Shown: in pieces, positions 44,945 through 53,570 of the stretch
Position numbering within the stretch: the first letter of the stretch is position 1
Layout of the letters: each line of letters starts with the position of its first letter
Assembly: GCF_000331995.1 (NCBI RefSeq)
Contig: NC_020134.1
Span: 1-64,000 of the forward strand
DNA: 64,000 bases
Origin: Thermoclostridium stercorarium subsp. stercorarium DSM 8532
GTDB taxonomy: Bacteria > Bacillota > Clostridia > DSM-8532
Reading direction: 5' to 3'
Notes under the pieces: model-generated
The model's input: the letters and a program-made list of their open reading frames with translations, nothing else
The model's database searches: none
What the model was told of the DNA's origin: nothing
Program-made: the position numbers and the translations under genes

Positions 44945-46900
44945 GTGAGATTTTGTAAAATCACCGTCGGAGACTATGAGATACCCGTGTATTCCTGCAA
45001 CACCGTTATTGCAGGAAGCGGTGCCGCAGGCCTGAGTGCCGCGGTCAGGCTTTATGATTTCGGTCAGAAGGATATCGCAATAGTGACCGAGGACATTTCA
45101 GCCGGCACATCCCGGAATACCGGCTCGGATAAGCAGACGTATTACAAGCTTTCGCTTGAAGGCTCTGAACCCGATTCGGTAAGGGAAATGGCTGAAACTT
45201 TGTTTGAAGGACAGTGTGTGGACGGAGACATAGCTTTGGTGGAGGCCGCATTGTCGGTTCAATGTTTTATGAAACTGGTGGATATGGGCGTTCCGTTTCC
45301 TGTGAACAGATACGGGGAATTTATCGGCTACAAGACCGATCACGACCCGCGGAAACGGGCAACCTCTGCAGGTCCCCTTACGTCCAGGCTGATGACCGAG
45401 GCTTTGGAAAGAGAAGTCCGCGAAAAAAACATACCTGTTTTTGAGCACCTCCTTATTGTTAAAATCCTGAAAGAGAACGATAAAGTTGCCGGATTACTGT
45501 GCCTGAATCTGACGCCCGGCTGTGACAGGGAAAAGATGTTTACCGCGTTCTGCTGCAAAAACATTGTTTACGCCACAGGCGGCCCGGCGGGCATGTATGC
45601 CCATTCAGTGTACCCCGAAAGCCAGCACGGCGCAACCGGGGTGGCTTTTCTGGCGGGAGTGAGGGGCAAAAACCTTACCGAATGGCAGTATGGCCTGTCG
45701 TCGGTAAAGCCGAGGTGGAATGTGTCGGGAACATATATGCAGTGCCTACCGTGCTTTTTTTCCACAAGGCAGGACGGTTCCGACAGGAAAGAATTCTTAA
45801 GGGAATATTTTAAAAATGACGGGGAACTTCTTTCAAAAACCTTTTTGAAGGGATATCAGTGGCCGTTTGACGTGAGAAAGGCCAGAAAAGGGTCGTCGGT
45901 AATAGATATTCTTGTTTATATTGAGCTGTTTTTAAAAAACCGGCGTGTTTTTCTTGATTTCACAAAAAATCCTGTTCAGAATATTGATTTTTCGGTATTG
46001 AATGATGAAGCATACAATTACCTTAAAAAAGCAGGGGCACTGTTTGGCACCCCGGTGGAGAGGCTTCTTCATATGAACGCTCCGGCGGTGGAGTTTTATA
46101 AAAACCACGGCATTGATCTGTCAAAGGAGCCACTTGAAATAGCCCTCTGTGCGCAGCATAACAACGGTGGGCTTGATGTTGACATCTGGTGGCGGACCAA
46201 TATTGAAGGCTTGTTTGCCGTCGGAGAGGTTGCGGCGACCCATGGCGTATACCGGCCCGGCGGCAGTGCGTTGAACGCGGGTCAGGTAGGGGCTTTCAGG
46301 GCCGCAAGGTTCATTGCGTCAAAACGCACAGGTGATCCTGCGGATATTGCATCCTTTGAGGAAATAAGCCGTCCTCAGATTGAAGAAATAACGGGGCTCG
46401 CCGCAAAGGTTTTTAAAAACCGTTCCAATGTGAATGAATTGCTGGATTATACCCGCAGGAGGATGAGTGAGGTTGCTGCAGCCGTGCGGGATATCCACAG
46501 AATTGAGGAATATATCCGGTATGTTGCAGGCCTGATTGAAAATTTTGCCGAAAAGGTTTGCATCAGCGACAGGCGGGAACTTAAAGATGTATTCATCCTT
46601 TACGACACGCTGATAAGCCAGTATGTGTATTTAAACGCAATGAAAGATTACATCGAGCGCGGGGGAAAAAGCAGGGGTTCTGCGCTGTATTATGATCCCG
46701 ACGGGGAATTAATCGGAAATCTGCCTGAAATGTTCAGGTTTAAACCCGATGATCAAGGCATGAGCAACATGGTGCAGGAAGTAACCCTCACCAGAACAGG
46801 TGTAAAGTTTAACTGGCGTCCGGTAAGACCGATCCCTGCCGAAGACGGCTTCTTTGAGAATATATGGCGGCTTTTCAGGGAGAACGGTAGTGTTTATTAG
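44945..46900 (+). CDS. FAD-dependent oxidoreductase (fumarate reductase/L-aspartate oxidase-like)
   Basis: The 651-aa flavoprotein has the FAD-binding GxGxxG motif TVIAGSGAAGLSAAVRL at about residues 20-36, followed by TEDISAGTSRNTGSDKQ and, near the end of the FAD domain, FAVGEVAATHGVYRPGGSALNAGQVG. The C-terminal helical region matches the succinate dehydrogenase/aspartate oxidase superfamily. Substrate cannot be inferred; the canonical HXXR-type catalytic Arg context differs. GTG 44945 follows GGGGG at 44931. It closes the operon before the metNIQ promoter. Confidence 0.82.
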   Translation: MRFCKITVGDYEIPVYSCNTVIAGSGAAGLSAAVRLYDFGQKDIAIVTEDISAGTSRNTGSDKQTYYKLSLEGSEPDSVREMAETLFEGQCVDGDIALVEAALSVQCFMKLVDMGVPFPVNRYGEFIGYKTDHDPRKRATSAGPLTSRLMTEALEREVREKNIPVFEHLLIVKILKENDKVAGLLCLNLTPGCDREKMFTAFCCKNIVYATGGPAGMYAHSVYPESQHGATGVAFLAGVRGKNLTEWQYGLSSVKPRWNVSGTYMQCLPCFFSTRQDGSDRKEFLREYFKNDGELLSKTFLKGYQWPFDVRKARKGSSVIDILVYIELFLKNRRVFLDFTKNPVQNIDFSVLNDEAYNYLKKAGALFGTPVERLLHMNAPAVEFYKNHGIDLSKEPLEIALCAQHNNGGLDVDIWWRTNIEGLFAVGEVAATHGVYRPGGSALNAGQVGAFRAARFIASKRTGDPADIASFEEISRPQIEEITGLAAKVFKNRSNVNELLDYTRRRMSEVAAAVRDIHRIEEYIRYVAGLIENFAEKVCISDRRELKDVFILYDTLISQYVYLNAMKDYIERGGKSRGSALYYDPDGELIGNLPEMFRFKPDDQGMSNMVQEVTLTRTGVKFNWRPVRPIPAEDGFFENIWRLFRENGSVY

Positions 46901-46920
46901 GTAAAAATTCCAAAACCCTA

Positions 46921-46949
46921 TTGACATATAAGAAAAACTGTTATATTAT
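46921..46949 (+). promoter_or_regulatory. Promoter of the metNIQ leader transcript
   Basis: A perfect TTGACA at 46921-46926 and TATTAT at 46944-46949 are separated by 17 bases. The predicted start is about 46956, giving roughly 240 nt of leader before the attenuator terminator ends. The -35 lies only 21 bases after the stop of the FAD gene. Confidence 0.8.
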
Positions 46950-46993
46950 CACACTAATCAGTTCTTATTTTATTTTGAGGTAAGGAGTGCATT

Positions 46994-47119
46994 ATGAGAA
47001 CCAACGTATCGGCATATTTGAATATGAATGCTTCCGATATGTGTCTTTCAGATATGTACATGTGTATGTGCATGTCCATGCCGTGCTGTTCTCATATTGC
47101 TTTCTGCTCCTATCTTTAG
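46994..47119 (+). CDS. Met/Cys-rich leader peptide of metNIQ, 41 aa
   Basis: The 41-codon frame has an excellent ribosome site (AAGGAG ending seven bases before the ATG). It contains 8 Met and 6 Cys residues, clustered at codons 16-32: MCLSDMYMCMCMSMPCC. The flanking peptide is unremarkable (starting MRTNVSAYLNMNASD), so it has no function as an ordinary protein. Its promoter and terminator leave no other product. Met codons are 46994, 47024, 47039, 47054, 47060, 47066, 47072, 47078; Cys codons are 47042, 47063, 47069, 47084, 47087, 47105. The final codons (47099-47113) form the antiterminator strand. A leader peptide of attenuation, analogous to TrpL, is the best call. Confidence 0.75.
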   Translation: MRTNVSAYLNMNASDMCLSDMYMCMCMSMPCCSHIAFCSYL

Positions 47120-47184
47120 TATCACTGTACATATAGAAAGATCTTATGAATGATTTATCATAGAAAAAGTAGGAAGCAGAAAGC
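47099..47184 (+). promoter_or_regulatory. Antiterminator pairing of the metNIQ attenuator
   Basis: GCTTTCTGCT at 47099-47108 is exactly complementary to AGCAGAAAGC at 47175-47184. CCTA at 47109-47112 then pairs with TAGG at 47170-47173, leaving A47174 bulged, and T47113 can wobble with G47169. The 14-15 bp helix uses the 5' arm and loop of the terminator, so the two folds exclude each other. The upstream strand lies in codons 36-40 of the leader peptide, where a ribosome finishing translation at the stop codon (47117-47119) would cover it. Confidence 0.7.
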
Positions 47185-47199
47185 TTCCTACTTTTTTTT
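47166..47199 (+). terminator. Attenuator terminator ahead of metN
   Basis: AAAGTAGGAAGC at 47166-47177 pairs perfectly with GCTTCCTACTTT at 47183-47194 around AGAAA, and a run of eight T residues ends at 47199. It stands 20 bases before metN, in a position where it would stop the metNIQ transcript unless antiterminated. Confidence 0.9.
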
Positions 47200-47218
47200 G
47201 GTTTGAGGGGGATATTAA

Positions 47219-48217
47219 TTGATAAGCCTGAGAAATCTGTGCAAGACCTTTGAAACGGCCAATGGGCCAGTGGAGGTTCTGAAAAATATCGATCTGGATA
47301 TAAAAAAAGGTGAAGTCTTTGGCATTATAGGGCTGAGCGGTGCGGGAAAAAGTACGCTGGTCCGATGTATCAACCTTCTGGAAAAGCCCACTTCAGGAGA
47401 AATAATTTTCGACGGAATGAATCTGATGAAATTAAGCAGGAAGGAACTTCTTAAAGTAAGGCAGTCCATGGGCATGGTATTTCAGAGTTTTAACCTTTTA
47501 CAGCAGCGGACGGCGTTAAAAAACGTGTGTTATCCACTGGAAATTGCCCATGTTCCGAAAGACAGGGCAAGGAAAAAGGCTGTTGAGTTGCTGGAGATGG
47601 TCGGGCTGGCGGATAAACTGAACGCTTACCCGTCCCAGTTATCGGGCGGGCAGAAGCAAAGGGTTGCAATTGCGCGGGCTCTGGCAACCGATCCAAAAGT
47701 CCTGCTGTGTGACGAAATCACCAGCGCGCTTGATCCGAACACAACCCGCTCTATTTTGGAGTTATTGCAAAACATAAACCGTACCATGGGAGTCACGATA
47801 GTGATGATAACTCATGAAATGGAGGTTATTGAGCAAATATGCCATCGTGTTGCGGTAATCAACGGTGGCAGGATTGTGGAGATGGGTGACGTTAAGGAGG
47901 TTTTCCTCAGACCCCGTTCCGAAACCGCAAAGCAGCTTATCCTGCCAAAGAGCGGCGAAATACACAGAATGACCGGGAAAAAATGCCTGCGCATAATTTT
48001 CGACGGCAATTCCGCCTTTGAACCCATTATTTCAAACATGACCCTTGAGTGCAGGGCGGTTGTGAACATATTGTATGCAAACACGAAAAGTATTGAAGGA
48101 AAAGCCTACGGCGAAATGCTTCTGCAGCTTCCCGACGATGAAACGTCAATAAAGCGGATACTTGCGTACCTCGACGAAAAAGGAATTTATTACAGGGAGG
48201 AAGAGATAAATGTTTGA
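47219..48217 (+). CDS. metN: Methionine ABC transporter ATP-binding protein
   Basis: The 332-aa ATPase has Walker A GLSGAGKSTL, Q-loop FQSFNLLQQRTALKNV, signature LSGGQKQR, Walker B LLCDEITSALDP, and the MetN-type sequence PTSGEIIFDGMNLM. A C-terminal NIL domain (about residues 255-332) binds methionine and inhibits transport when Met is high. The start is TTG 47219, with GAGGGGG at 47205-47211 seven bases upstream, and lies after the attenuator. It overlaps metI by eight bases. Confidence 0.93.
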   Translation: MISLRNLCKTFETANGPVEVLKNIDLDIKKGEVFGIIGLSGAGKSTLVRCINLLEKPTSGEIIFDGMNLMKLSRKELLKVRQSMGMVFQSFNLLQQRTALKNVCYPLEIAHVPKDRARKKAVELLEMVGLADKLNAYPSQLSGGQKQRVAIARALATDPKVLLCDEITSALDPNTTRSILELLQNINRTMGVTIVMITHEMEVIEQICHRVAVINGGRIVEMGDVKEVFLRPRSETAKQLILPKSGEIHRMTGKKCLRIIFDGNSAFEPIISNMTLECRAVVNILYANTKSIEGKAYGEMLLQLPDDETSIKRILAYLDEKGIYYREEEINV

Positions 48218-48872
48218 CAGGGGAATGCTTGAATTACTGGGAATGGGAATTCTGGAAACGCTGTATATGACGGTGGGTTCCACGGCGCTGGCATATGCAT
48301 TCGGCCTGCCCCTCGGTGTACTGTTATACGTGACCGACAAGGACGGTATTTATCCGATACCGGCTGTAAATAAAATACTGGGATTTATAATCAACTTTCT
48401 TCGCTCGGTTCCTTTTCTGATTTTGCTTGTGTTCCTTATTCCGCTTACACGGGCGATTGTGGGAACGACAATAGGTTCCACCGCAACGATTGTACCGCTT
48501 GTAATTGCCGCTTCGCCGTTTGTGGCAAGGATGGTTGAGTCTTCACTGAAAGAGGTGGACGGAGGAGTCATCGAAGCGGCTCAGTCAATGGGAAGCACCA
48601 CGTTTCAGATAATATACAAGGTTCTTCTTCCCGAAGCCAAGCCTTCGCTCATAATAGGAGCCGCAATTACGATAACCACGATACTTGGATATTCGGCAAT
48701 GGCGGGTTTTGTCGGGGGCGGAGGCCTTGGTACGATAGCGGTGAATTACGGATATTACAGGTATCAGCGTGATGTTATGGCTGTTACGGTGGTTTTGCTT
48801 GTAATCATTGTTCAGATATTTCAGGAAGTCGGTATGCGAATTGCAAAGCATTCGGACAAAAGGATTAAGTAA
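48210..48872 (+). CDS. metI: Methionine ABC transporter permease
   Basis: The 220-aa integral membrane protein has five hydrophobic segments and the MetI pattern: LETLYMTVGSTALAYAFGLPLG, then NFLRSVPFLILLVFLIPLTR and IEAAQSMGSTTFQIIYKVLLPEA, the EAA loop that contacts MetN. ATG 48210 overlaps the end of metN, with AGGGAGG in the metN coding end. metQ follows after 33 bases. Confidence 0.93.
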   Translation: MFDRGMLELLGMGILETLYMTVGSTALAYAFGLPLGVLLYVTDKDGIYPIPAVNKILGFIINFLRSVPFLILLVFLIPLTRAIVGTTIGSTATIVPLVIAASPFVARMVESSLKEVDGGVIEAAQSMGSTTFQIIYKVLLPEAKPSLIIGAAITITTILGYSAMAGFVGGGGLGTIAVNYGYYRYQRDVMAVTVVLLVIIVQIFQEVGMRIAKHSDKRIK

Positions 48873-48905
48873 ATTTATTAAATAAAATATAAAAGGAGGA
48901 TGAAT

Positions 48906-49715
48906 ATGAAAAAATTTTTAAGTGTACTTATTTTTCTTACATTGTTTGCTTCTTTGCTGACAGGCTGCAACAAAACCGAAAAGAACACCACCATCAAGGT
49001 AGGCGCAAGTGTTACACCCCACGCCGAAATTCTTCAGGTTGCAAAAGAAATTCTGGCTGAGAAGGGATATAATCTTGAAATTATAGAGTATAACGACTAT
49101 GTACTCCCCAATATTGCCACCGACACCGGAGAACTTGACGCCAATTATTTCCAGCACCTTCCGTACTTACAGAATTTTAATGAGGAAAACGGAACAAAGC
49201 TTGTTTCGGTTGCAGCCATTCACTATGAACCCTTCGGGATTTACCCCGGAAAAACAAAGTCCCTTGATGAGCTTAAGGACGGAGCGGTTATAGCAATTCC
49301 TAACGACGGTACAAATGAGGCAAGGGCGCTGAAACTTTTGGAGGCTCAGGGATTAATCAAGTTAAAAGAGGATGTGGGCTTTACCGCAACGGTGCTTGAT
49401 ATCGAGTCGAATCCGAAAAAACTTGTGATTAAGGAAATGGAAGCCGCTCAGCTTGCAAGGGCATTACAGGATGTGGATCTTGCGGTTATTAACGGGAACT
49501 ATGCCATTGAAGCCGGACTGCACGTCAACAGGGACGCACTTGCAATTGAAGACAAAGAATCCGAAGCCGCTCAGACATATGCGAACATAGTGGCCGTAAA
49601 GGAAGGAAATGAAAACAACGAAGCAATTAAGGCGCTGATAGAAGCACTTAAGAGCGAGAAAGTAAAAGAATTCATAAATAAAAAGTATGAAGGTGCGGTT
49701 ATACCGGTATTCTAA
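48906..49715 (+). CDS. metQ: Methionine-binding lipoprotein
   Basis: The 269-aa protein has a lipoprotein signal MKKFLSVLIFLTLFASLLTG with the lipid-modified Cys at residue 21. The remainder fits the NlpA/MetQ family: VGASVTPHAEIL, YNDYVLPNIATDTGELDANYFQHLPYL and VAAIHYEPFGIYPGK. It captures L- or D-methionine outside the cell for MetNI. AAAGGAGG sets ATG 48906; ATG 48900 is an alternative but overlaps the ribosome site. An 11-bp terminator follows, so the operon is metNIQ only. Confidence 0.94.
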   Translation: MKKFLSVLIFLTLFASLLTGCNKTEKNTTIKVGASVTPHAEILQVAKEILAEKGYNLEIIEYNDYVLPNIATDTGELDANYFQHLPYLQNFNEENGTKLVSVAAIHYEPFGIYPGKTKSLDELKDGAVIAIPNDGTNEARALKLLEAQGLIKLKEDVGFTATVLDIESNPKKLVIKEMEAAQLARALQDVDLAVINGNYAIEAGLHVNRDALAIEDKESEAAQTYANIVAVKEGNENNEAIKALIEALKSEKVKEFINKKYEGAVIPVF

Positions 49716-49749
49716 AATGGCTTAAATTAATATCCCCCAAATATTTAAA

Positions 49750-49796
49750 AACAATGCCGGGTTAACTTTGAAAAAAACCGGCATTGTTTTTTTTTT
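49750..49796 (+). terminator. Intrinsic terminator after metQ
   Basis: AACAATGCCGG at 49750-49760 pairs perfectly with CCGGCATTGTT at 49778-49788, followed by a run of T residues. Confidence 0.92.
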
Positions 49797-49921
49797 GCTG
49801 CAAGTTTATATGACTTTTTGTCTTCTTCAGAAAACTTCGGTTCATTGTCAAATTAATCGCCCGGACCAAAAGAGGTTGTATTTGTAAAAGTTATTCAGGA
49901 TTAAGAAATTGACTGATTAAG

Positions 49922-49951
49922 TTGACAAACAGCTCAAAACGGCAATATACT
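49922..49951 (+). promoter_or_regulatory. Promoter of tldD-tldE
   Basis: TTGACA at 49922-49927 and TATACT at 49946-49951, spacer 18 bases. The predicted start is about 49958, 38 bases before the tldD start. Confidence 0.65.
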
Positions 49952-49995
49952 ATTTTTAAACTATTCACTGAACATTTTAGTTAGGGGGCTTCACA

Positions 49996-51381
49996 TTGTT
50001 AACGACGGGTGAAATGGAAAAAATCCTTCAGACTGCTCTTTCGGGCGGCGGAGATTTTGCAGAGCTTTTCTTCGAAGACAAGGACGAGTTAAATATAAAA
50101 TGTTCCCAGCAGGTTTTGAAGGGCGTAACCAGCGTGCACATCTTTGGAGCTGGAATTTATGTGCTTTCGGGAACACGGAGTGTGTATGTTTACACGAATA
50201 ATTTATCCTATTCAGGACTTCTGGACGCCGCAAGAAGAGCAGCGGAACTGCTGGATTCCTGCGAAAGGCTGGACAGAGGGCAAATTATTTTTTCAATGCA
50301 ACGTGTGAAGAACCCTAACTCGGTAACCGAATATCCCGGAACTGTACCCATTTTGAAAAAAATTCAGGTGGTAAGGGAAACCGATGCCGCCGCAAGGAGC
50401 ACAGGGCACACCGTAAGGCAGCTGAATGTTGATTATTTCGATACCGATCAGCGAATCCTTATAGTGAACAGCGAGGGATTATACGCCGAAGACAGGCGGA
50501 TAACAACCCGGTTGCGTATACAGGCCACTGTAGAGGATGGAAACAACAGCCATTACGAATGGGCCGACTTTCCAAGCCCGCACGGTTTTGAAACATTCAG
50601 AGACAAAAATGATTATATTTCCTTTGCAAGGAATTTCATTAATGATATGGCCGACAGTCTCCATGCCGTAACCGTTCCGTCCTGCGTCGTTCCTGTCGTC
50701 TTTGAAGCCGGCTCATGCGGGGTATTATGGCATGAAGCCTGCGGGCATCCGCTGGAGGCGACTGCAATTGCGGCGAATAACAGCGATTTTGTCGGAAAAC
50801 TGGGCCAGAAGGTTGCTTCTACAAAAGTCACGATTATTGACGACGGTTCGATACCGGGGATGTATGGTTCGGCCGCCATTGATGATGAGGGGCATCCGAC
50901 ACAAAAAAACGTACTGATTGAAAACGGGATCCTGAAGGGGTATTTGTGTGACAGACTGGGCGGCAGAAAACTGAACATGCCGTCTACGGGCAGCGGAAGA
51001 CGTCAGGGGTATATGTTCCCTCCCGCCGCAAGGATGACCAACACATACCTGGCTCCGGGCACCGATGATGAGGATGAGATGATCAGGACAATTGACGAGG
51101 GGCTTTTTGTAAAACGTTTGGGCGGCGGTGACAGCGGAAGGGAATTCTCGGTAGCGGTGACCGAAGGCTACTGGATAAAGGACGGAAAAATAGGCCCCCG
51201 GGTAAAAGGTCTGACACTTAATGCAAGAGGCATTGACCTGATAAACAAGGTGGATCGGGTAGGAAGCAAGTTAAAACCCGACAGCGGAGGTTTTTGCGGT
51301 TCTGTTTCGGGGCTCGTTACTACAACAAGCTTTCAGCCGAGAATACGCGTTTCGTCGATGACTGTAGGCGGGGAGGGATAA
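49996..51381 (+). CDS. tldD: Metalloprotease TldD
   Basis: The 461-aa protein has the zinc motif HEACGHPLEA (HExxxH) near residue 246, with GDSGREFSVAVTEGYWI and TTTSFQPRIRVSSM-like C-terminal features. TldD forms a heterodimer with TldE; only TldD carries the catalytic metal. The complex degrades small, partly unfolded peptides and matures microcins in Enterobacteria. The start is TTG 49996, after TTAGGGGG. TldE begins two bases after the stop. Confidence 0.9.
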   Translation: MLTTGEMEKILQTALSGGGDFAELFFEDKDELNIKCSQQVLKGVTSVHIFGAGIYVLSGTRSVYVYTNNLSYSGLLDAARRAAELLDSCERLDRGQIIFSMQRVKNPNSVTEYPGTVPILKKIQVVRETDAAARSTGHTVRQLNVDYFDTDQRILIVNSEGLYAEDRRITTRLRIQATVEDGNNSHYEWADFPSPHGFETFRDKNDYISFARNFINDMADSLHAVTVPSCVVPVVFEAGSCGVLWHEACGHPLEATAIAANNSDFVGKLGQKVASTKVTIIDDGSIPGMYGSAAIDDEGHPTQKNVLIENGILKGYLCDRLGGRKLNMPSTGSGRRQGYMFPPAARMTNTYLAPGTDDEDEMIRTIDEGLFVKRLGGGDSGREFSVAVTEGYWIKDGKIGPRVKGLTLNARGIDLINKVDRVGSKLKPDSGGFCGSVSGLVTTTSFQPRIRVSSMTVGGEG

Positions 51382-51383
51382 AC

Positions 51384-52757
51384 ATGGACTTTATTGACAG
51401 ATATAAGAAAGCGGTTAGTAATTTACCTGAAAACATAAAGGAAGCTGAGGTTGACATAGAACGAAAAAAGAGCATACTTATCGGCGTAAGCGGCGGACAG
51501 ATTGTAAAAAGCGCCGATTCGGACGTTACATCGGTATATGTGCGCGCGTCGTCGGAAAAAACAGGTTATGCATATACCGAAGATCTTGATGAAGAACCGG
51601 ATAAAGTGATTTTAAAGGCTTACAATAACGGCATTGTTTCGGACGTCAGCAAAAGGGACGTAATAAACGCGCCTGAAACCGCATTTAATTCCGGTAACGC
51701 CCCAAAGTTTGAAAAGTATTTCGGGGAATCCGGCGTAAAATATTCCGGTATCATTGAAAAGGCGTTATTACTTGAAAAAATTGTCCGTGACGCGGTTCCG
51801 TCCTTAAGAAGTTCCTACGCGGGTATAAGGGTGGATACCTTTTCGTCCAGAGTTATTAATTCAAAGGGCGTTGATGTGTTTTTTGAAAGAAATGTTTATT
51901 ATGCCCAGATAAAAATTACCGCCGAGCTGCATGGGGAAAATGTGGATGCCGAGGCATCGGTTTCGTCCGGCTCTCTTGAAAGGCTTGATTTTGATTCTCT
52001 GACGGACAGAGTTAAAGATTTCCTCAGAACCAAAATGGAACCCGGCACTTTCAGGCCGGGGGAATATCCCGTCGTATTAAGCCCGAATGTCGGCGTAAAC
52101 ATCATGATGACAGCGTGGCAGCTGTTCAGCGGTTTTAAATACTGTGACGGCTCAACCGCACTGAAGGGAAGGCTTGGCGAGGTTATTGGCTCACCGGCGT
52201 TAAGTATTATTGACACACCTTTCCACAACAGTACCGGTTACTGCTTTCCATTTGACTGTGAAGGCACGCCGGGAAGGGAAACAATACTGGTGGACAATGG
52301 GAAATTCACAGGCCTTATGCATAATTTGTTCAGTGCGTCGCAGTTAAATGCCGAGCCCACCGGGAATGCCGGGAGGGTTGCACTGCTGACGGGCAATATA
52401 CCGACGGAAATAATTGTAACTCCGAAAATATGCTATATAAAGCCGGGCACCCGTCCGGCCGGGGAAATGCTTCAGAGCATGGGTGACGGTGTATATATAA
52501 CCGAATCTTATGATATATTCCATTCAATAAATATCGGTTCAGGGGATTTTGCAATTCCGTGCAGGGGCATTGTCATAAAAGACGGGAAGCCTTACCGTTC
52601 CGTTTCAGCTTTAACCATATGCGGGAACCTTACAGAGCTGTTCGGAAATGTGGAGGAGACGGGCAATGATCTGCTTATAGACGAATTTTTACTCAGAAGT
52701 TACTGCGTCGGATCGCCGAGTATCCGCCTAACGAAGCTGCAGGTAAACGGGAAATAG
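51384..52757 (+). CDS. tldE: TldE/PmbA-like partner protein
   Basis: The 457-aa protein aligns with TldE/PmbA: YVRASSEKTGYAYTEDLDEEP, then GEYPVVLSPNVGVNIMMTAW and STGYCFPFDCEGTPGRETILVDNG, with GDFAIPCRGIVIKDGK near the end. It lacks the HExxxH motif, as expected for the non-catalytic half. ATG 51384 follows GGAGGGAT two bases after the tldD stop, so the two subunits are cotranslated. Unlike many genomes the pair is not next to a bacteriocin gene here. Confidence 0.87.
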   Translation: MDFIDRYKKAVSNLPENIKEAEVDIERKKSILIGVSGGQIVKSADSDVTSVYVRASSEKTGYAYTEDLDEEPDKVILKAYNNGIVSDVSKRDVINAPETAFNSGNAPKFEKYFGESGVKYSGIIEKALLLEKIVRDAVPSLRSSYAGIRVDTFSSRVINSKGVDVFFERNVYYAQIKITAELHGENVDAEASVSSGSLERLDFDSLTDRVKDFLRTKMEPGTFRPGEYPVVLSPNVGVNIMMTAWQLFSGFKYCDGSTALKGRLGEVIGSPALSIIDTPFHNSTGYCFPFDCEGTPGRETILVDNGKFTGLMHNLFSASQLNAEPTGNAGRVALLTGNIPTEIIVTPKICYIKPGTRPAGEMLQSMGDGVYITESYDIFHSINIGSGDFAIPCRGIVIKDGKPYRSVSALTICGNLTELFGNVEETGNDLLIDEFLLRSYCVGSPSIRLTKLQVNGK

Positions 52758-52770
52758 GAGAAAGCAGAAA

Positions 52771-53373
52771 TCATATTTCATCCTCGTCAAGCTGCAGATC
52801 CAGGCGCAGGAAGTTCAATGCGGCGTTAATGTCGTTATTTTCAAGGGAAAATACAATTTCCCGGTGGAAATTGTTCTCGGGCGAAAAACGCCCGCGTTCT
52901 ATGCTTGTTATCGCGTAACGGGCAACATATCCCAGATACGGGTAAAGTACGTCGTATATGTACTCGTTACCCGACAGTTTTGCAAGGGCAAGATGAAACC
53001 TGGTGTTGATGGTTTGGTACGGATCCTTGGAATCATCCTGTTGTTCCAGAATTTCTTTAAGCGTTGCCAGGCCTTTGCCGGGATTCTGCCTTGCAATTAA
53101 ACGAAGGGCCAGTGCTTCAATCTGATACCGAAGCTGCTGGATTTTCCGGCATTGTTCCGGAGTAATCTCGTTAACAAGGTAGCCTTTCCTTGGGTAACAA
53201 ATCAGGTATTTTTCGTGGCAAAGTTTTTGCAGAATTCCACGCGCCGTTATTTTACTGATTCCGTATTCATCGGCTATGGACTGTTCGAGAAGCACTTCTC
53301 TGTTGGATATTTTCCCAGTAATAATGCTGTCCCGTAAAATTTCATAAACCTTATCCGAAACAGACTGGCTCAT
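52771..53373 (-). CDS. GntR-family transcriptional regulator (FadR-like), copy 1
   Basis: The 200-aa protein has an N-terminal winged helix (SVSDKVYEILRDSIITGKIS, LLEQSIADEYGISKITARGILQKLC) and a short all-helical FCD-type effector domain. The N-terminal helix resembles the second copy at 53571 (NLSDKVYRAIKDDI), suggesting a paralog pair. The HTH position is KITARGILQKL rather than the more usual APVREAL, so operator specificity probably differs. AAAGGATGAG precedes the ATG. It is convergent with tldE and divergent from copy 2. Confidence 0.82.
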   Translation of the reverse strand: MSQSVSDKVYEILRDSIITGKISNREVLLEQSIADEYGISKITARGILQKLCHEKYLICYPRKGYLVNEITPEQCRKIQQLRYQIEALALRLIARQNPGKGLATLKEILEQQDDSKDPYQTINTRFHLALAKLSGNEYIYDVLYPYLGYVARYAITSIERGRFSPENNFHREIVFSLENNDINAALNFLRLDLQLDEDEI

Positions 53374-53467
53374 ATGTCTCGCTCATCCTTTCCGGCACGC
53401 AGAAGATTATATCAGTTTTTCAGCCTTTGATCAAACACTTATTTGATTATTGAAGTTATAGCCGTTA

Positions 53468-53480
53468 TAAGTTAAACTTA
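53468..53480. promoter_or_regulatory. Candidate operator between the two GntR genes
   Basis: TAAGTTAAACTTA is a palindrome with 5-base arms and a 3-base centre. FadR-type GntR proteins bind small palindromes of this size in intergenic spacers. A weaker TTATAGCCGTTATAA lies just upstream. The assignment is by position only. Confidence 0.3.
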
Positions 53481-53570
53481 ATTTATCCTGTAGAAAGATT
53501 TTATTTATTATACAAAAAAATTAATAAAGCCAAAGAAAGGTTTATATGCTTTCAAAACGGGTGGAGTTAC

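Noticed and set aside
46994-47119. The short Met/Cys-rich frame as a bacteriocin or metal-binding peptide
   Set aside because: It has no leader-cleavage motif, no modification genes beside it, and its position between a promoter and an antiterminator/terminator pair explains it better as a leader peptide.
46956-47218. S-box (SAM) or T-box riboswitch upstream of metN
   Set aside because: The leader lacks the S-box core motifs and the T-box AGGGTGGNACCGCG-type sequence; the only clear helices are the terminator and antiterminator.
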